Source: DATKEH01 sp035546355 | GTDB taxonomy: Bacteria > Acidobacteriota > Thermoanaerobaculia > Multivoradales > JAIOJS01 | Reading direction: 5' to 3' | DNA: 5,637 bases | Assembly: GCA_035546355.1 (NCBI GenBank) | Contig: DATKEH010000352.1 | Span: 1 to 5,637, forward strand | In this document: piece by piece, positions 1 through 5,637 of the stretch | Numbering within the stretch: position 1 is the stretch's first letter | How the letters are laid out: each line of letters opens with the position of its first letter | Position numbers and translations under genes: made by a program | Notes under the pieces: generated by a model | The model's input: the letters and a program-made list of their open reading frames with translations, nothing else | Database searches by the model: none | Told to the model about the DNA's origin: nothing

Positions 1-440
1 AGCCCGGCGCACCCCATGGTGGCCGCCAGCAGCTCCCAGTTGCCGCAGTGGCCGGTGAGCAGCAGGAAGGGCCTGGGCGCCCGCAGGGTGTCGGCGAGCC
101 CGTCGACCTGCACGTGGCGGAGCAGCGCCTCGCAGTGGCGCCGGCGCATCCACAGGCACTCGGCGAGAGTGGTGCCGAAATGCTCGAAGCAGCGGCGGCC
201 GAGGTGCTCTCGCCCGGCGGCCGTGGCGTCGGGGAAGGCCAGCTCGAGGTGGGCGAGCGTGCGGCGCCGTTCACGCCCGGCGACCCGCCAGCCCAGCCGA
301 CCCAGCCAGCGGCCGATCGCCTGCACGCCGCGCCAGGGGAGGAGCTGCAGAGCCAGCGTCAGCGTCTCGGCGAGGGCGAGCTCCAGCAGCCCGCGGAGCC
401 GGCGCCAGGCGCTCCGGCGGCGGGAGGGGCGGCCGCTCAT
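1..440 (-). CDS. LpxL/HtrB-type lipid A (lysophospholipid) acyltransferase, 3' part cut by window edge
   Basis: Members of this family transfer a secondary acyl chain from acyl-ACP to a lipid A precursor at the inner face of the cytoplasmic membrane. In E. coli the preferred acceptor already carries Kdo, which fits the neighbours here. About 146 residues are visible, roughly half of a usual 300-residue protein, and there is no stop before the window edge. The N-terminus is strongly basic (MSGRPSRRRSAWRRLRG), followed by a hydrophobic segment at about residues 18-50 suited to membrane attachment. The family HX4E catalytic motif is visible as HCGNWE, with His131 and Glu136, close to the positions in E. 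coli LpxL. The ATG at 440 overlaps the kdsC stop as ATGA and has no clear Shine-Dalgarno, so translation is probably coupled. Family is confident. Which acyl chain or position it serves cannot be told, and a non-lipid-A acceptor is possible. Confidence 0.9.
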   Translation of the reverse strand, partial: MSGRPSRRRSAWRRLRGLLELALAETLTLALQLLPWRGVQAIGRWLGRLGWRVAGRERRRTLAHLELAFPDATAAGREHLGRRCFEHFGTTLAECLWMRRRHCEALLRHVQVDGLADTLRAPRPFLLLTGHCGNWELLAATMGCAG

Positions 441-967
441 CGCCGGAGGTCGGCGAGCAGGTCGTCCCAGGCCCCACGCGCCCGCAGCAGGGTCTCCACC
501 ATCTCGCGCACCGCGCCGCGGCCCGCGGGGCTGGCGAGCACGTGGTGGACCGCCCCCCGCACTTCGGCGACGGCGTCGGCGGGCGCGAAGGACAGCCCAC
601 AGCGCAGCAGGATCGGCAGGTCCTGGAGGTCGTCGCCGATCGCCGCGACCGCCTCGGCGGCGAGCTGGTGGCGCGCCAGCAGCTCGGCGAAGGCCGGTCC
701 CTTGTCGTTGCGCCCCAGCACCAGGTCGTCCACCCCGAGGTCGCGTGCCCGCCGCTCGGCGGCGCCGCTGGCGCGGCCGGAGAGCACCGCCACCGCCAGC
801 CCCGTCTGGCGCGCCAGCTTGACGCCGTGGCCGTCCTTGATGTCGAACGACAGCAGCTCCTCGCCGTCTCCCCGGTAGTGCAGCCGCCCATCGGTGAGCA
901 CGCCGTCGACGTCGAGCAGCAGCCACTGGACGCGCCGGGCGCGCCGGGTCAGCTCCTCGGGACTCAA
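437..967 (-). CDS. kdsC: 3-deoxy-D-manno-octulosonate 8-phosphate phosphatase (KdsC), HAD family
   Basis: Hydrolyses Kdo 8-phosphate to Kdo and phosphate in the cytoplasm, the step between KdsA and KdsB. It is a cap-less C0 HAD phosphatase; relatives act as tetramers. All four HAD motifs are visible: DVDGVLTDG (Asp19 nucleophile, Asp21 acid/base), the Ser in VLSGRAS, the Lys in GRNDKGPAF, and GDDLQD with the metal-binding Asp residues. The C-terminal GRGAVREM stretch is typical of KdsC. With the start chosen here the protein is 176 residues, normal for the family. I chose the TTG at 967 because GGAG lies five bases upstream and because it overlaps the kdsD stop as TTGA. A GTG at 985 would add six residues but has no Shine-Dalgarno. 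The stop overlaps the next gene as ATGA. Confidence 0.94.
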   Translation of the reverse strand: MSPEELTRRARRVQWLLLDVDGVLTDGRLHYRGDGEELLSFDIKDGHGVKLARQTGLAVAVLSGRASGAAERRARDLGVDDLVLGRNDKGPAFAELLARHQLAAEAVAAIGDDLQDLPILLRCGLSFAPADAVAEVRGAVHHVLASPAGRGAVREMVETLLRARGAWDDLLADLRR

Positions 968-1932
968 AACAGCTCCAGCCGCCACAGGTCGTGGAGGTGG
1001 ATCACCCCCTCCAGACGACCCTCGTCGTCACACACGAACAGGGAGGTGATGCGGTGTTCCTCGAGCTCCTTGAGCGCCGCCGGGGCCAGCTCGTCGCCGG
1101 CGATGGTCTTGGGCTGCGGGTGCATGCACTCGCCCGCGGTCCGCTGCAGCAGCCCGTCGTCCCGCTCCAACAGGCGGCGCAGGTCGCCGTCCGAGATCAC
1201 CCCCAGCAGGCGGTCGCCCTCGCCGGTGACGGCGGTGACCCCCAGCCCCTTGCGGGACATCTCGTAGATCGCGTCCCGCATCGGCGTCGCCGCCGTCACC
1301 CTCGGCAGTTGTTCGCCGGAGTGCATCAGCTGCCGGACGCGCAGCAGCCGCTTGCCGAGCTGCCCCCCCGGATGGAGGCGGGCGAAGTCGTCGGAGGTGA
1401 AGCCGCGCGCCTCCATCACCGCCATCGCCAGCGCGTCGCCCAGCGCCAGCGTGGCGGTGGTCGACGCGGTGGGGGCGAGGTTCAGCGGACAGGCCTCCTG
1501 CTGGATGGCCACCGACAGGTGGATGTCGGCGAGCCGCGCCAGCGGGCTGCCCGGCCGGCCGGTGATGGTGATCAGGGGGATCGCCAGGCGTTTGAGCGTT
1601 TCCACCAGCCGCAGCAGCTCGGTGGTGGTGCCGGAGCTCGATGCCGCCAGCACCACGTCGCCGTCGACCAGCATCCCGAGGTCGCCGTGAGTCGCCTCGG
1701 CCGGGTGGAGGAAGAGCGCCGGCGTGCCGGTGGAGGCCAGCGTGGCCGCTACCTTCTGCATCACCAGCCCGCTCTTGCCCATGCCCGTGCACACCACCCG
1801 GCCGCGGCAGCGGCGCAGGGTCTCCACCGCCCGGTCGAAGCCGTCGTCGAGCTGCGGCAGGAGGTCGCGAATCGCCTGCGCCTCGATCTCCAGCACCTGC
1901 TGGGCCACCTCCCGAGCCGACCTGCCCCCCAT
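964..1932 (-). CDS. kdsD: Arabinose 5-phosphate isomerase (KdsD/KpsF/GutQ family)
   Basis: Interconverts ribulose 5-phosphate and arabinose 5-phosphate, the first committed step toward Kdo, in the cytoplasm. The protein has 322 residues, the family norm. An N-terminal SIS domain (about 35-175) is followed by two CBS domains (about 203-257 and 266-322). By alignment from memory with E. coli KdsD, the four catalytic residues are all kept: Lys53 in GMGKSG, Glu105 in SSSGTTTE, Glu146 in QEACPLNLAPT, and His187 in LHPGG. The CBS domains carry ISDGDLRR and IHLHDL motifs. Starts at ATG 1932, 22 bases after the deacylase stop, without a clear Shine-Dalgarno. The stop overlaps kdsC. GutQ-type paralogues share the fold, but operon position supports the biosynthetic Kdo role. 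Confidence 0.96.
   Translation of the reverse strand: MGGRSAREVAQQVLEIEAQAIRDLLPQLDDGFDRAVETLRRCRGRVVCTGMGKSGLVMQKVAATLASTGTPALFLHPAEATHGDLGMLVDGDVVLAASSSGTTTELLRLVETLKRLAIPLITITGRPGSPLARLADIHLSVAIQQEACPLNLAPTASTTATLALGDALAMAVMEARGFTSDDFARLHPGGQLGKRLLRVRQLMHSGEQLPRVTAATPMRDAIYEMSRKGLGVTAVTGEGDRLLGVISDGDLRRLLERDDGLLQRTAGECMHPQPKTIAGDELAPAALKELEEHRITSLFVCDDEGRLEGVIHLHDLWRLELF
973..976 (-). promoter_or_regulatory. Ribosome binding site that decides the kdsC start
   Basis: GGAG on the minus strand, inside the last codons of kdsD, five bases before TTG at 967. The competing GTG at 985 is preceded by CCTCCACGACCT, which has no purine-rich anti-16S match. This favours the non-ATG TTG start. Confidence 0.55.
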
Positions 1933-1954
1933 GGCCGCGCAGTATACCGGCGCC

Positions 1955-2437
1955 TCAGCGGGCGAAGGGCACCATCCGCGGCTGTGCGGCCCGCCGCCAG
2001 TCGGCGCTGGCGAGGATCAGCGAGCAGGTCGGGTCGCCGGGGGTCAGCGCCAGCCGGGGCTGGGCGAGCAGCGAGGGGTCGGCGAGCAGCTCGAGGGGCA
2101 GGATCGGCGGGCCGAAGGGGGGCACGCAGCCGGGTTCCAGGCCGGTGAGCCGCAGCAGCTCCTGGTGGCTGGCGAAGCGGGTGCGCGCGACGCCCAGGGC
2201 GCGGCGCAGCAACCGCGAGCGCAGCTGCCGGGCGGCAGACAGGGCGAGGAGGCGGAAGTCGTCGTCGAGCTTGCAGACGATCGCCTTGGCGCCCATGGCG
2301 AGAGGGGTGCCGCGGGCGGCCGCCGCCTCCTCGGCGGTGCGCACCGGCGGGTGTTCCACCACCTCGTAGGGGCAGCCGCAGGCGTCGAGGTGGGCGAGGA
2401 CGGAGTCGCGGATCGTCGAGCCCGCCGCCTGGGGCAT
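1955..2437 (-). CDS. YbaK/EbsC-family (prolyl-tRNA synthetase-associated domain) aminoacyl-tRNA deacylase
   Basis: A 160-residue stand-alone YbaK/EbsC domain. Known members are trans-editing enzymes that hydrolyse mischarged tRNA, such as Cys-tRNA(Pro) or Ala-tRNA(Pro); the substrate of this subgroup cannot be read from sequence. Visible family marks are EHPPVRTAEEAAAARG at about 28-43, the conserved Lys51 in GAKAIVCKL, the turn EPGCVPPFGPP at about 101-111, TPGDPTCSL at about 132-140, and a C-terminal PRMVPFAR. The open frame continues far upstream across kdsA and pyrG, but the domain begins just after ATG 2437, which shares one base with the kdsA stop (TGATG). No Shine-Dalgarno is visible, so it is probably translated by coupling to kdsA. 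It is an outlier among Kdo genes, and a housekeeping editing role is the simplest reading. Confidence 0.88.
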   Translation of the reverse strand: MPQAAGSTIRDSVLAHLDACGCPYEVVEHPPVRTAEEAAAARGTPLAMGAKAIVCKLDDDFRLLALSAARQLRSRLLRRALGVARTRFASHQELLRLTGLEPGCVPPFGPPILPLELLADPSLLAQPRLALTPGDPTCSLILASADWRRAAQPRMVPFAR

Positions 2438-3276
2438 CAGGCCAGGGGCACCGCGGCGCGCAGGGTGCGGCGGATCTCGATCAGCGACACGGCGAGCGCC
2501 TCGGCCTGCGCCAGCGGCAGCTGGGTGGCGGCGTCGGAGAGGGCCCGGTCGGGGTCGGGGTGGACCTCCATGAAGACGCCGTCGGCGCCGGCTGCCACCG
2601 CGGCGCGGGCCAACGGCTCGGCGAAGCGCCGGTCGCCTCCCGCGACCCCGTCGCCGGCCCCGGGCAGCTGCAAGGAGTGGGTGGCGTCGAAGAGCACCGG
2701 GATGCCCAGCTCGTGCAGGATCGGGAAGCTGCGCATGTCGACGACGAGGTTGTGGTACCCGAAGCCGACGCCGCGCTCGGTCACCACCACCCGCGAGCCG
2801 CCGGCCGCCGCCGCCTTGGCCACCACCCAGCGCATGTCCTCGGGAGCCATGAACTGACCCTTCTTGACGTTCAGCGCGCGGCCGGTGCGGGCGGCGGCGG
2901 CGATCAGGTCCGACTGGCGGCAGAGGAAGGCGGGGATCTGCAGCACGTGGCAGACCTCGGCTACCGGCTCGCACTGCTCCGGCGCGTGCACGTCGGTGAG
3001 GATCGGCAGTCCCGTCTCGCGGCGCACCTCGGCGAGCACCCGCAGCCCCTCGCTCATGCCGGGGCCGCGAAAGCTCCGCGGAGAGCTGCGGTTGGCCTTG
3101 TCGAAGGAGGCCTTGAACACCAGCGGCAGCCCGAGGCGGTGGGCCATGGCCGCCAGCTGCCGAGCTGTGGCCAGCGTCGTCTCGGCGTCTTCGATGACGC
3201 AGGGTCCGGCGACGAACGGCAGGGCGTCGCCGCCGACCACCACTCCCGGCGCCAGCTCGACCGGCCGTACCGTCAC
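2437..3276 (-). CDS. kdsA: 3-deoxy-8-phosphooctulonate synthase (KdsA), metal-dependent class
   Basis: Condenses phosphoenolpyruvate with arabinose 5-phosphate to give Kdo 8-phosphate in the cytoplasm, using a TIM-barrel fold. The product is 279 residues, as usual. Visible motifs include VFKASFDKANRSS (about 53-65, substrate binding), LTDVH, IPAFLCRQSDL, NVKKGQF, FGYHNLVVD and DATHSLQLPG. The residues that bind metal in Aquifex aeolicus KdsA are all present: Cys26 in AGPCVIE, His200, Glu237 in MEVHPDPD and Asp248 in SDAATQLPL. E. coli KdsA has Asn at the Cys position and needs no metal, so this is a metallo-type enzyme. I chose GTG 3276 because it overlaps the pyrG stop as GTGA and falls just before the conserved region; GGGGG lies nine bases upstream. 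A longer frame to 3429 would run inside pyrG. Confidence 0.97.
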   Translation of the reverse strand: MTVRPVELAPGVVVGGDALPFVAGPCVIEDAETTLATARQLAAMAHRLGLPLVFKASFDKANRSSPRSFRGPGMSEGLRVLAEVRRETGLPILTDVHAPEQCEPVAEVCHVLQIPAFLCRQSDLIAAAARTGRALNVKKGQFMAPEDMRWVVAKAAAAGGSRVVVTERGVGFGYHNLVVDMRSFPILHELGIPVLFDATHSLQLPGAGDGVAGGDRRFAEPLARAAVAAGADGVFMEVHPDPDRALSDAATQLPLAQAEALAVSLIEIRRTLRAAVPLA

Positions 3277-4934
3277 TCGAGCGAGCCCCCGGCCGCCACC
3301 GCCTCCCGCTCGCGGGCGCGCTCCGGCGTCTGACGCGCCTGCCGCTCGGCCAGCGAGGCTCGGATGAAGGAGACGAACAGCGGGTGGGGCGCGGTGGGCT
3401 TGGACTGGTACTCGGGATGGAACTGGCAACCGACGAACCAGGGGTGGCCGGGCAGCTCGACCATCTCGACGAACTTGCCGTCCGGGGACAGCCCGGCGAC
3501 CACCAGACCCCCCTCACGAAGCGCGGGCAGGTACTTCTGGTTCACCTCGTAGCGGTGACGGTGCCGCTCCTGGATCTCCTCCTGGCCGAAGATCTCGCGC
3601 GACCGCGTCCCCTCCTGCAGGCGGCAGGGGTAGGCGCCGAGGCGCATGGTGCCGCCCATCTCCTCGACCCCCAGCAGGTCCCGCAGCTTGTAGATCACCG
3701 GGTGCTCCGCCTCGGGGTCGAACTCGGTGGAGCTCGCGCCGCCGAGCCCGGAGACGTGGCGGGCGAACTCGATGACCATGCACTGCATGCCGAGGCAGAT
3801 GCCGAAGAAGGGCACCTGGTGCTCGCGGGCGTAGCGGATGGCCTTGATCTTCCCCTCCCCGCCGCGCGGCCCGAAGCCGATCGGCACCAGCAGCCCGTCG
3901 ACCTCGAACAGCTCGCGCGGCCAGTGCCCCTCCTCGATCTCCTCGGCGCTGATGTAGACCAGCTCGACCCGCGCGTCGTTGGCGATGCCGCCGTGCAGCA
4001 GCGCTTCGTTGAGGCTCTTGTAGGAGTCGGGGAACTCGACGTACTTGCCGACGATGCCTATGCGCACCTGCTGGCGCGGGTTCTTGATGCGATTGACCAG
4101 CTCTTCCCAGTCGCTCATGTCGCGCTCGTAGCGCGGCAGGTTGAGCAGCTCGAGGAGGATCTCGTCGAGCCCTTCGCGGCAGAACACCAGCGGCACCTCG
4201 TAGATGGTCGGCACGTCGCGCGCCGCGATCACGTGGTCGGCGGCGAGGTTGCAGAACAGGCCGATCTTCTTGCGCAGCTCGTCCGGGAGCGGCCGATCGA
4301 CACGACAGAGCAGCACGTCGGGGGAGATGCCGATCGCCCGCAGCTCGCGCACCGAGTGCTGGGTCGGCTTGGTCTTGAGCTCGTCCGCGGCGGTGATGTA
4401 GGGCACCAGGGTGAGGTGGATGTTCACCGCGTTGCTGCGCCCGAGCTCGAGGCGGAACTGGCGGATCGCCTCCAGGAAGGGGAGGGATTCGATGTCGCCG
4501 ACGGTACCGCCGATCTCCACGATCACCAAGTCGTTGCCGCCGGCCACGCCGCGCATCGCGTCCTTGATCTCGTCGGTGATGTGGGGGATCACCTGCACCG
4601 TCTTGCCCAGGTAGTCGCCCCGCCGCTCCTTCTCGATCACCGACTGGTAGATCTGGCCGGTAGTGAAATTGTGCTTCTTCGAGGTGAGGGTGCTGGTGAA
4701 GCGCTCGTAGTGGCCGAGGTCGAGGTCGGTCTCGGCGCCGTCGCGGGTGACGAAGACCTCGCCGTGCTGATAGGGCGACATGGTCCCCGGATCGACGTTG
4801 ACGTAGGGGTCGAACTTCATCAGCGTCACCGAGAAGCCGCGCGCTTCGAGGATGGCGCCCACGGAGGCGGCGGCCACTCCCTTGCCCAGCGACGACACCA
4901 CGCCGCCGGTGATGAAGATGTACTTGGTCGCCAT
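3273..4934 (-). CDS. pyrG: CTP synthase (glutamine-hydrolysing)
   Basis: Makes CTP from UTP, ATP and glutamine. In this operon it would feed KdsB as well as RNA, DNA and phospholipid synthesis. The product is 553 residues, slightly longer than E. coli (545). The N-terminal amidoligase domain (about 1-270) opens with MATKYIFITGGVVSSLGKG and contains KFDPYVNVDPGTM, HGEVFVTRDGAETDLDLGHYERF split across about 57-79, and EIGGTVGDIES. The class I glutaminase domain (about 290-533) has Cys380 in GICLGMQ and His506/Glu508 in FHPEYQSKP. One oddity is PIGFGPRG at 351-358, where nearly all relatives I know have PGGFG. The C-terminal tail is charged and variable. ATG 4934 matches the conserved N-terminus; GGAGG lies eleven bases upstream. 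The stop overlaps kdsA. Confidence 0.98.
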   Translation of the reverse strand: MATKYIFITGGVVSSLGKGVAAASVGAILEARGFSVTLMKFDPYVNVDPGTMSPYQHGEVFVTRDGAETDLDLGHYERFTSTLTSKKHNFTTGQIYQSVIEKERRGDYLGKTVQVIPHITDEIKDAMRGVAGGNDLVIVEIGGTVGDIESLPFLEAIRQFRLELGRSNAVNIHLTLVPYITAADELKTKPTQHSVRELRAIGISPDVLLCRVDRPLPDELRKKIGLFCNLAADHVIAARDVPTIYEVPLVFCREGLDEILLELLNLPRYERDMSDWEELVNRIKNPRQQVRIGIVGKYVEFPDSYKSLNEALLHGGIANDARVELVYISAEEIEEGHWPRELFEVDGLLVPIGFGPRGGEGKIKAIRYAREHQVPFFGICLGMQCMVIEFARHVSGLGGASSTEFDPEAEHPVIYKLRDLLGVEEMGGTMRLGAYPCRLQEGTRSREIFGQEEIQERHRHRYEVNQKYLPALREGGLVVAGLSPDGKFVEMVELPGHPWFVGCQFHPEYQSKPTAPHPLFVSFIRASLAERQARQTPERAREREAVAAGGSLE

Positions 4935-5094
4935 GGTCTCGCCTGCCTCCGCTCCTGGTCGATGCTTCGGTTCGAACGATTCCCGGCTGGCCGGGCGGGC
5001 ACACTTCGCCCCCGCCGCCTTGCTGACCACCCGCTGCCGCCGGACTGGTCGTCCGAGTGTACATCGGGTGGGGTCGCGATGGGATGCCGCTCGC
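4935..5094 (-). other. kdsB-pyrG intergenic region with small inverted repeats
   Basis: This 160-base gap is the only sizeable non-coding stretch. It holds a GC-rich inverted repeat at 4982-4995 (CCCGG, four-base loop, CCGGG), an 8-base palindrome GTTCGAAC at 4970-4977, and a near-palindrome CCGAGTGTACATCGG at 5053-5067 around TGTACA. No T-tract follows the hairpin on either strand, so it is not a standard Rho-independent terminator. TACACT on the minus strand (5056-5061) could be a weak -10, but no -35 resembling TTGACA lies 16-18 bases upstream. The gap could contain an internal promoter for pyrG and the downstream genes, which sequence alone does not show. Confidence 0.35.
4946..4950 (-). 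promoter_or_regulatory. Ribosome binding site of pyrG
   Basis: GGAGG on the minus strand, eleven bases before ATG 4934, with a second AGGAG just upstream at 4952-4956. The spacing is a little long. It is the clearest Shine-Dalgarno in the window and supports the MATKYIF start over longer in-frame extensions. Confidence 0.5.
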
Positions 5095-5637
5095 TCAGGA
5101 ATCGGCAGCGCCGGCGAGGATCTCCTCCACCCGCGCCAGGTCGGCGGCGGTGTCGACGCCGGGGGGCGCGGCATCCCCCAGCAGCACGCGGATGGGGATG
5201 CCGTGCTCGAGGGCCCGCAGCTGTTCCAGCGACTCGCGTCGCTCGAGCGGCGACGGGGGGAGGGCGGCGAGCCGCAGCAGCGTCCGCCGCCGGTAGCCGT
5301 AGATGCCGACGTGGGCGAGCGGCGTCGCGCCGCCAGGCTGCCGCGGGTACGGGATGCCTGCCCGGCTGAAGTACAGGGCGTGTCCCGACAGCCCGACCAC
5401 CACCTTGACCGTGTTCGGGTCCGCCAGCGCCTCCGGCTCGGCGGGGCAGGCCAGGGTCAGCATCGGGTCTTCGGGCCGCTCGGCCAGGTGCCGCGCCAGC
5501 CGCTCCACCATCGCCGGCTCGATCAACGGCTCGTCCCCCTGGACGTTGATGATTCCGTCGGCTTCCCAGGAACGGGCGGCCCAGGCGATGCGGTCGCTGC
5601 CGCTGGCGAGCTCGGACGGGGTCAGCTCCCAGGCGCC
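5095..5637 (-). CDS. kdsB: 3-deoxy-manno-octulosonate cytidylyltransferase (CMP-Kdo synthetase), 5' part cut by window edge
   Basis: Activates Kdo with CTP to CMP-Kdo and pyrophosphate, the donor used by the Kdo transferase at the inner membrane. The window shows the C-terminal 180 residues of a protein usually about 245-250 long; the N-terminal nucleotide-binding part lies beyond 5637. The frame is open to the window edge, so a start inside the window such as TTG 5526 is not real: it falls within the conserved NVQGDEPLI motif. Other family marks are SGSDRIAWAA, NTVKVV, ALYFSRAGIPYPR, HVGIYGYRR, SPLERRESLEQLRALEHG and PGVDTAADL, where the Asp residues of GDEP and GVDT are expected metal ligands. 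It is first of the visible genes and is separated from pyrG by 160 bases. NeuA-type sialate enzymes are related but lack this combination of motifs. Confidence 0.97.
   Translation of the reverse strand, partial: GAWELTPSELASGSDRIAWAARSWEADGIINVQGDEPLIEPAMVERLARHLAERPEDPMLTLACPAEPEALADPNTVKVVVGLSGHALYFSRAGIPYPRQPGGATPLAHVGIYGYRRRTLLRLAALPPSPLERRESLEQLRALEHGIPIRVLLGDAAPPGVDTAADLARVEEILAGAADS

Noticed and set aside
1941..1946. TATACT on the minus strand in the deacylase-kdsD gap as a -10 promoter element
   Set aside because: No -35-like hexamer occurs 16-18 bases upstream, the gap is only 22 bases, and the element would leave almost no leader before kdsD.
991..2148. A 385-codon plus-strand open frame over kdsD, and similar ones over kdsC and kdsA
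   Set aside because: They are antisense shadows rich in Arg, His, Gln and Ala with no domain signature.
2438..3517. N-terminal extension of the deacylase frame up to 3517
   Set aside because: It overlaps all of kdsA and part of pyrG in another frame; the extension is Arg/Gly/Pro-rich low-complexity, and the domain starts right after ATG 2437.
4965..4985. GGTTCGAAC resembling the T-arm of a tRNA gene
   Set aside because: The flanks do not pair as a five-base T stem on either strand and no cloverleaf can be drawn around it.
4982..4995. GC-rich hairpin as a Rho-independent terminator
   Set aside because: The stem is short and no run of T follows on either strand.
4935..5174. 80-residue N-terminal extension of pyrG reaching into kdsB
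   Set aside because: The conserved CTP synthase N-terminus begins at MATKYIF (4934); the extension resembles no known part of the family and overlaps kdsB.
3384..5369. A 661-codon open frame on the plus strand covering most of pyrG and reaching into kdsB
   Set aside because: It is antisense to unmistakable pyrG and kdsB coding sequence, shows no recognisable domain, and long antisense frames are expected in DNA this GC-rich. The protein-level motifs are all on the minus strand.

Overview
This window is a compact, very GC-rich stretch of a Gram-negative chromosome. Every gene I can support lies on the minus strand, so transcription runs from right to left. In transcription order the genes are kdsB (5' part outside the window), pyrG, kdsA, a YbaK/EbsC-type aminoacyl-tRNA deacylase, kdsD, kdsC, and the first half of an LpxL/HtrB-type lipid A acyltransferase that runs off the left edge.

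The theme is Kdo (3-deoxy-D-manno-octulosonate), the sugar joining lipid A to the LPS core. KdsD makes arabinose 5-phosphate, KdsA condenses it with phosphoenolpyruvate, KdsC removes the phosphate, and KdsB activates Kdo with CTP. PyrG supplies that CTP. The acyltransferase at the left would act on the Kdo-lipid A precursor in the enteric scheme. The Kdo transferase WaaA is not in the window. The deacylase gene has no obvious Kdo role and sits between kdsA and kdsD.

Layout by position: acyltransferase 1-440 (partial), kdsC 437-967, kdsD 964-1932, a 22-base gap, deacylase 1955-2437, kdsA 2437-3276, pyrG 3273-4934, a 160-base gap, kdsB 5095-5637 (partial). From pyrG to the acyltransferase, junctions overlap by 1 to 4 bases or leave 22 bases, so the genes look like one translationally coupled transcription unit. 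The 160-base kdsB-pyrG gap is the only real non-coding stretch. It holds small inverted repeats but no convincing promoter or terminator.

The organism is a lipopolysaccharide-making Gram-negative with high GC. The KdsA is of the metal-dependent (Aquifex-like) class rather than the E. coli class, and the kdsB-pyrG-kdsA-kdsD-kdsC order is one I associate with Acidobacteriota and delta-proteobacterial groups. That assignment is an inference and I would not press it below phylum level.

This is mostly ordinary core metabolism. No undescribed system is evident. The points most worth a second look are an isoleucine in place of the first glycine of the PGGFG motif in the CTP synthase glutaminase domain, the deacylase gene inside a Kdo operon, and the acyltransferase directly after kdsC where lptC is often found.
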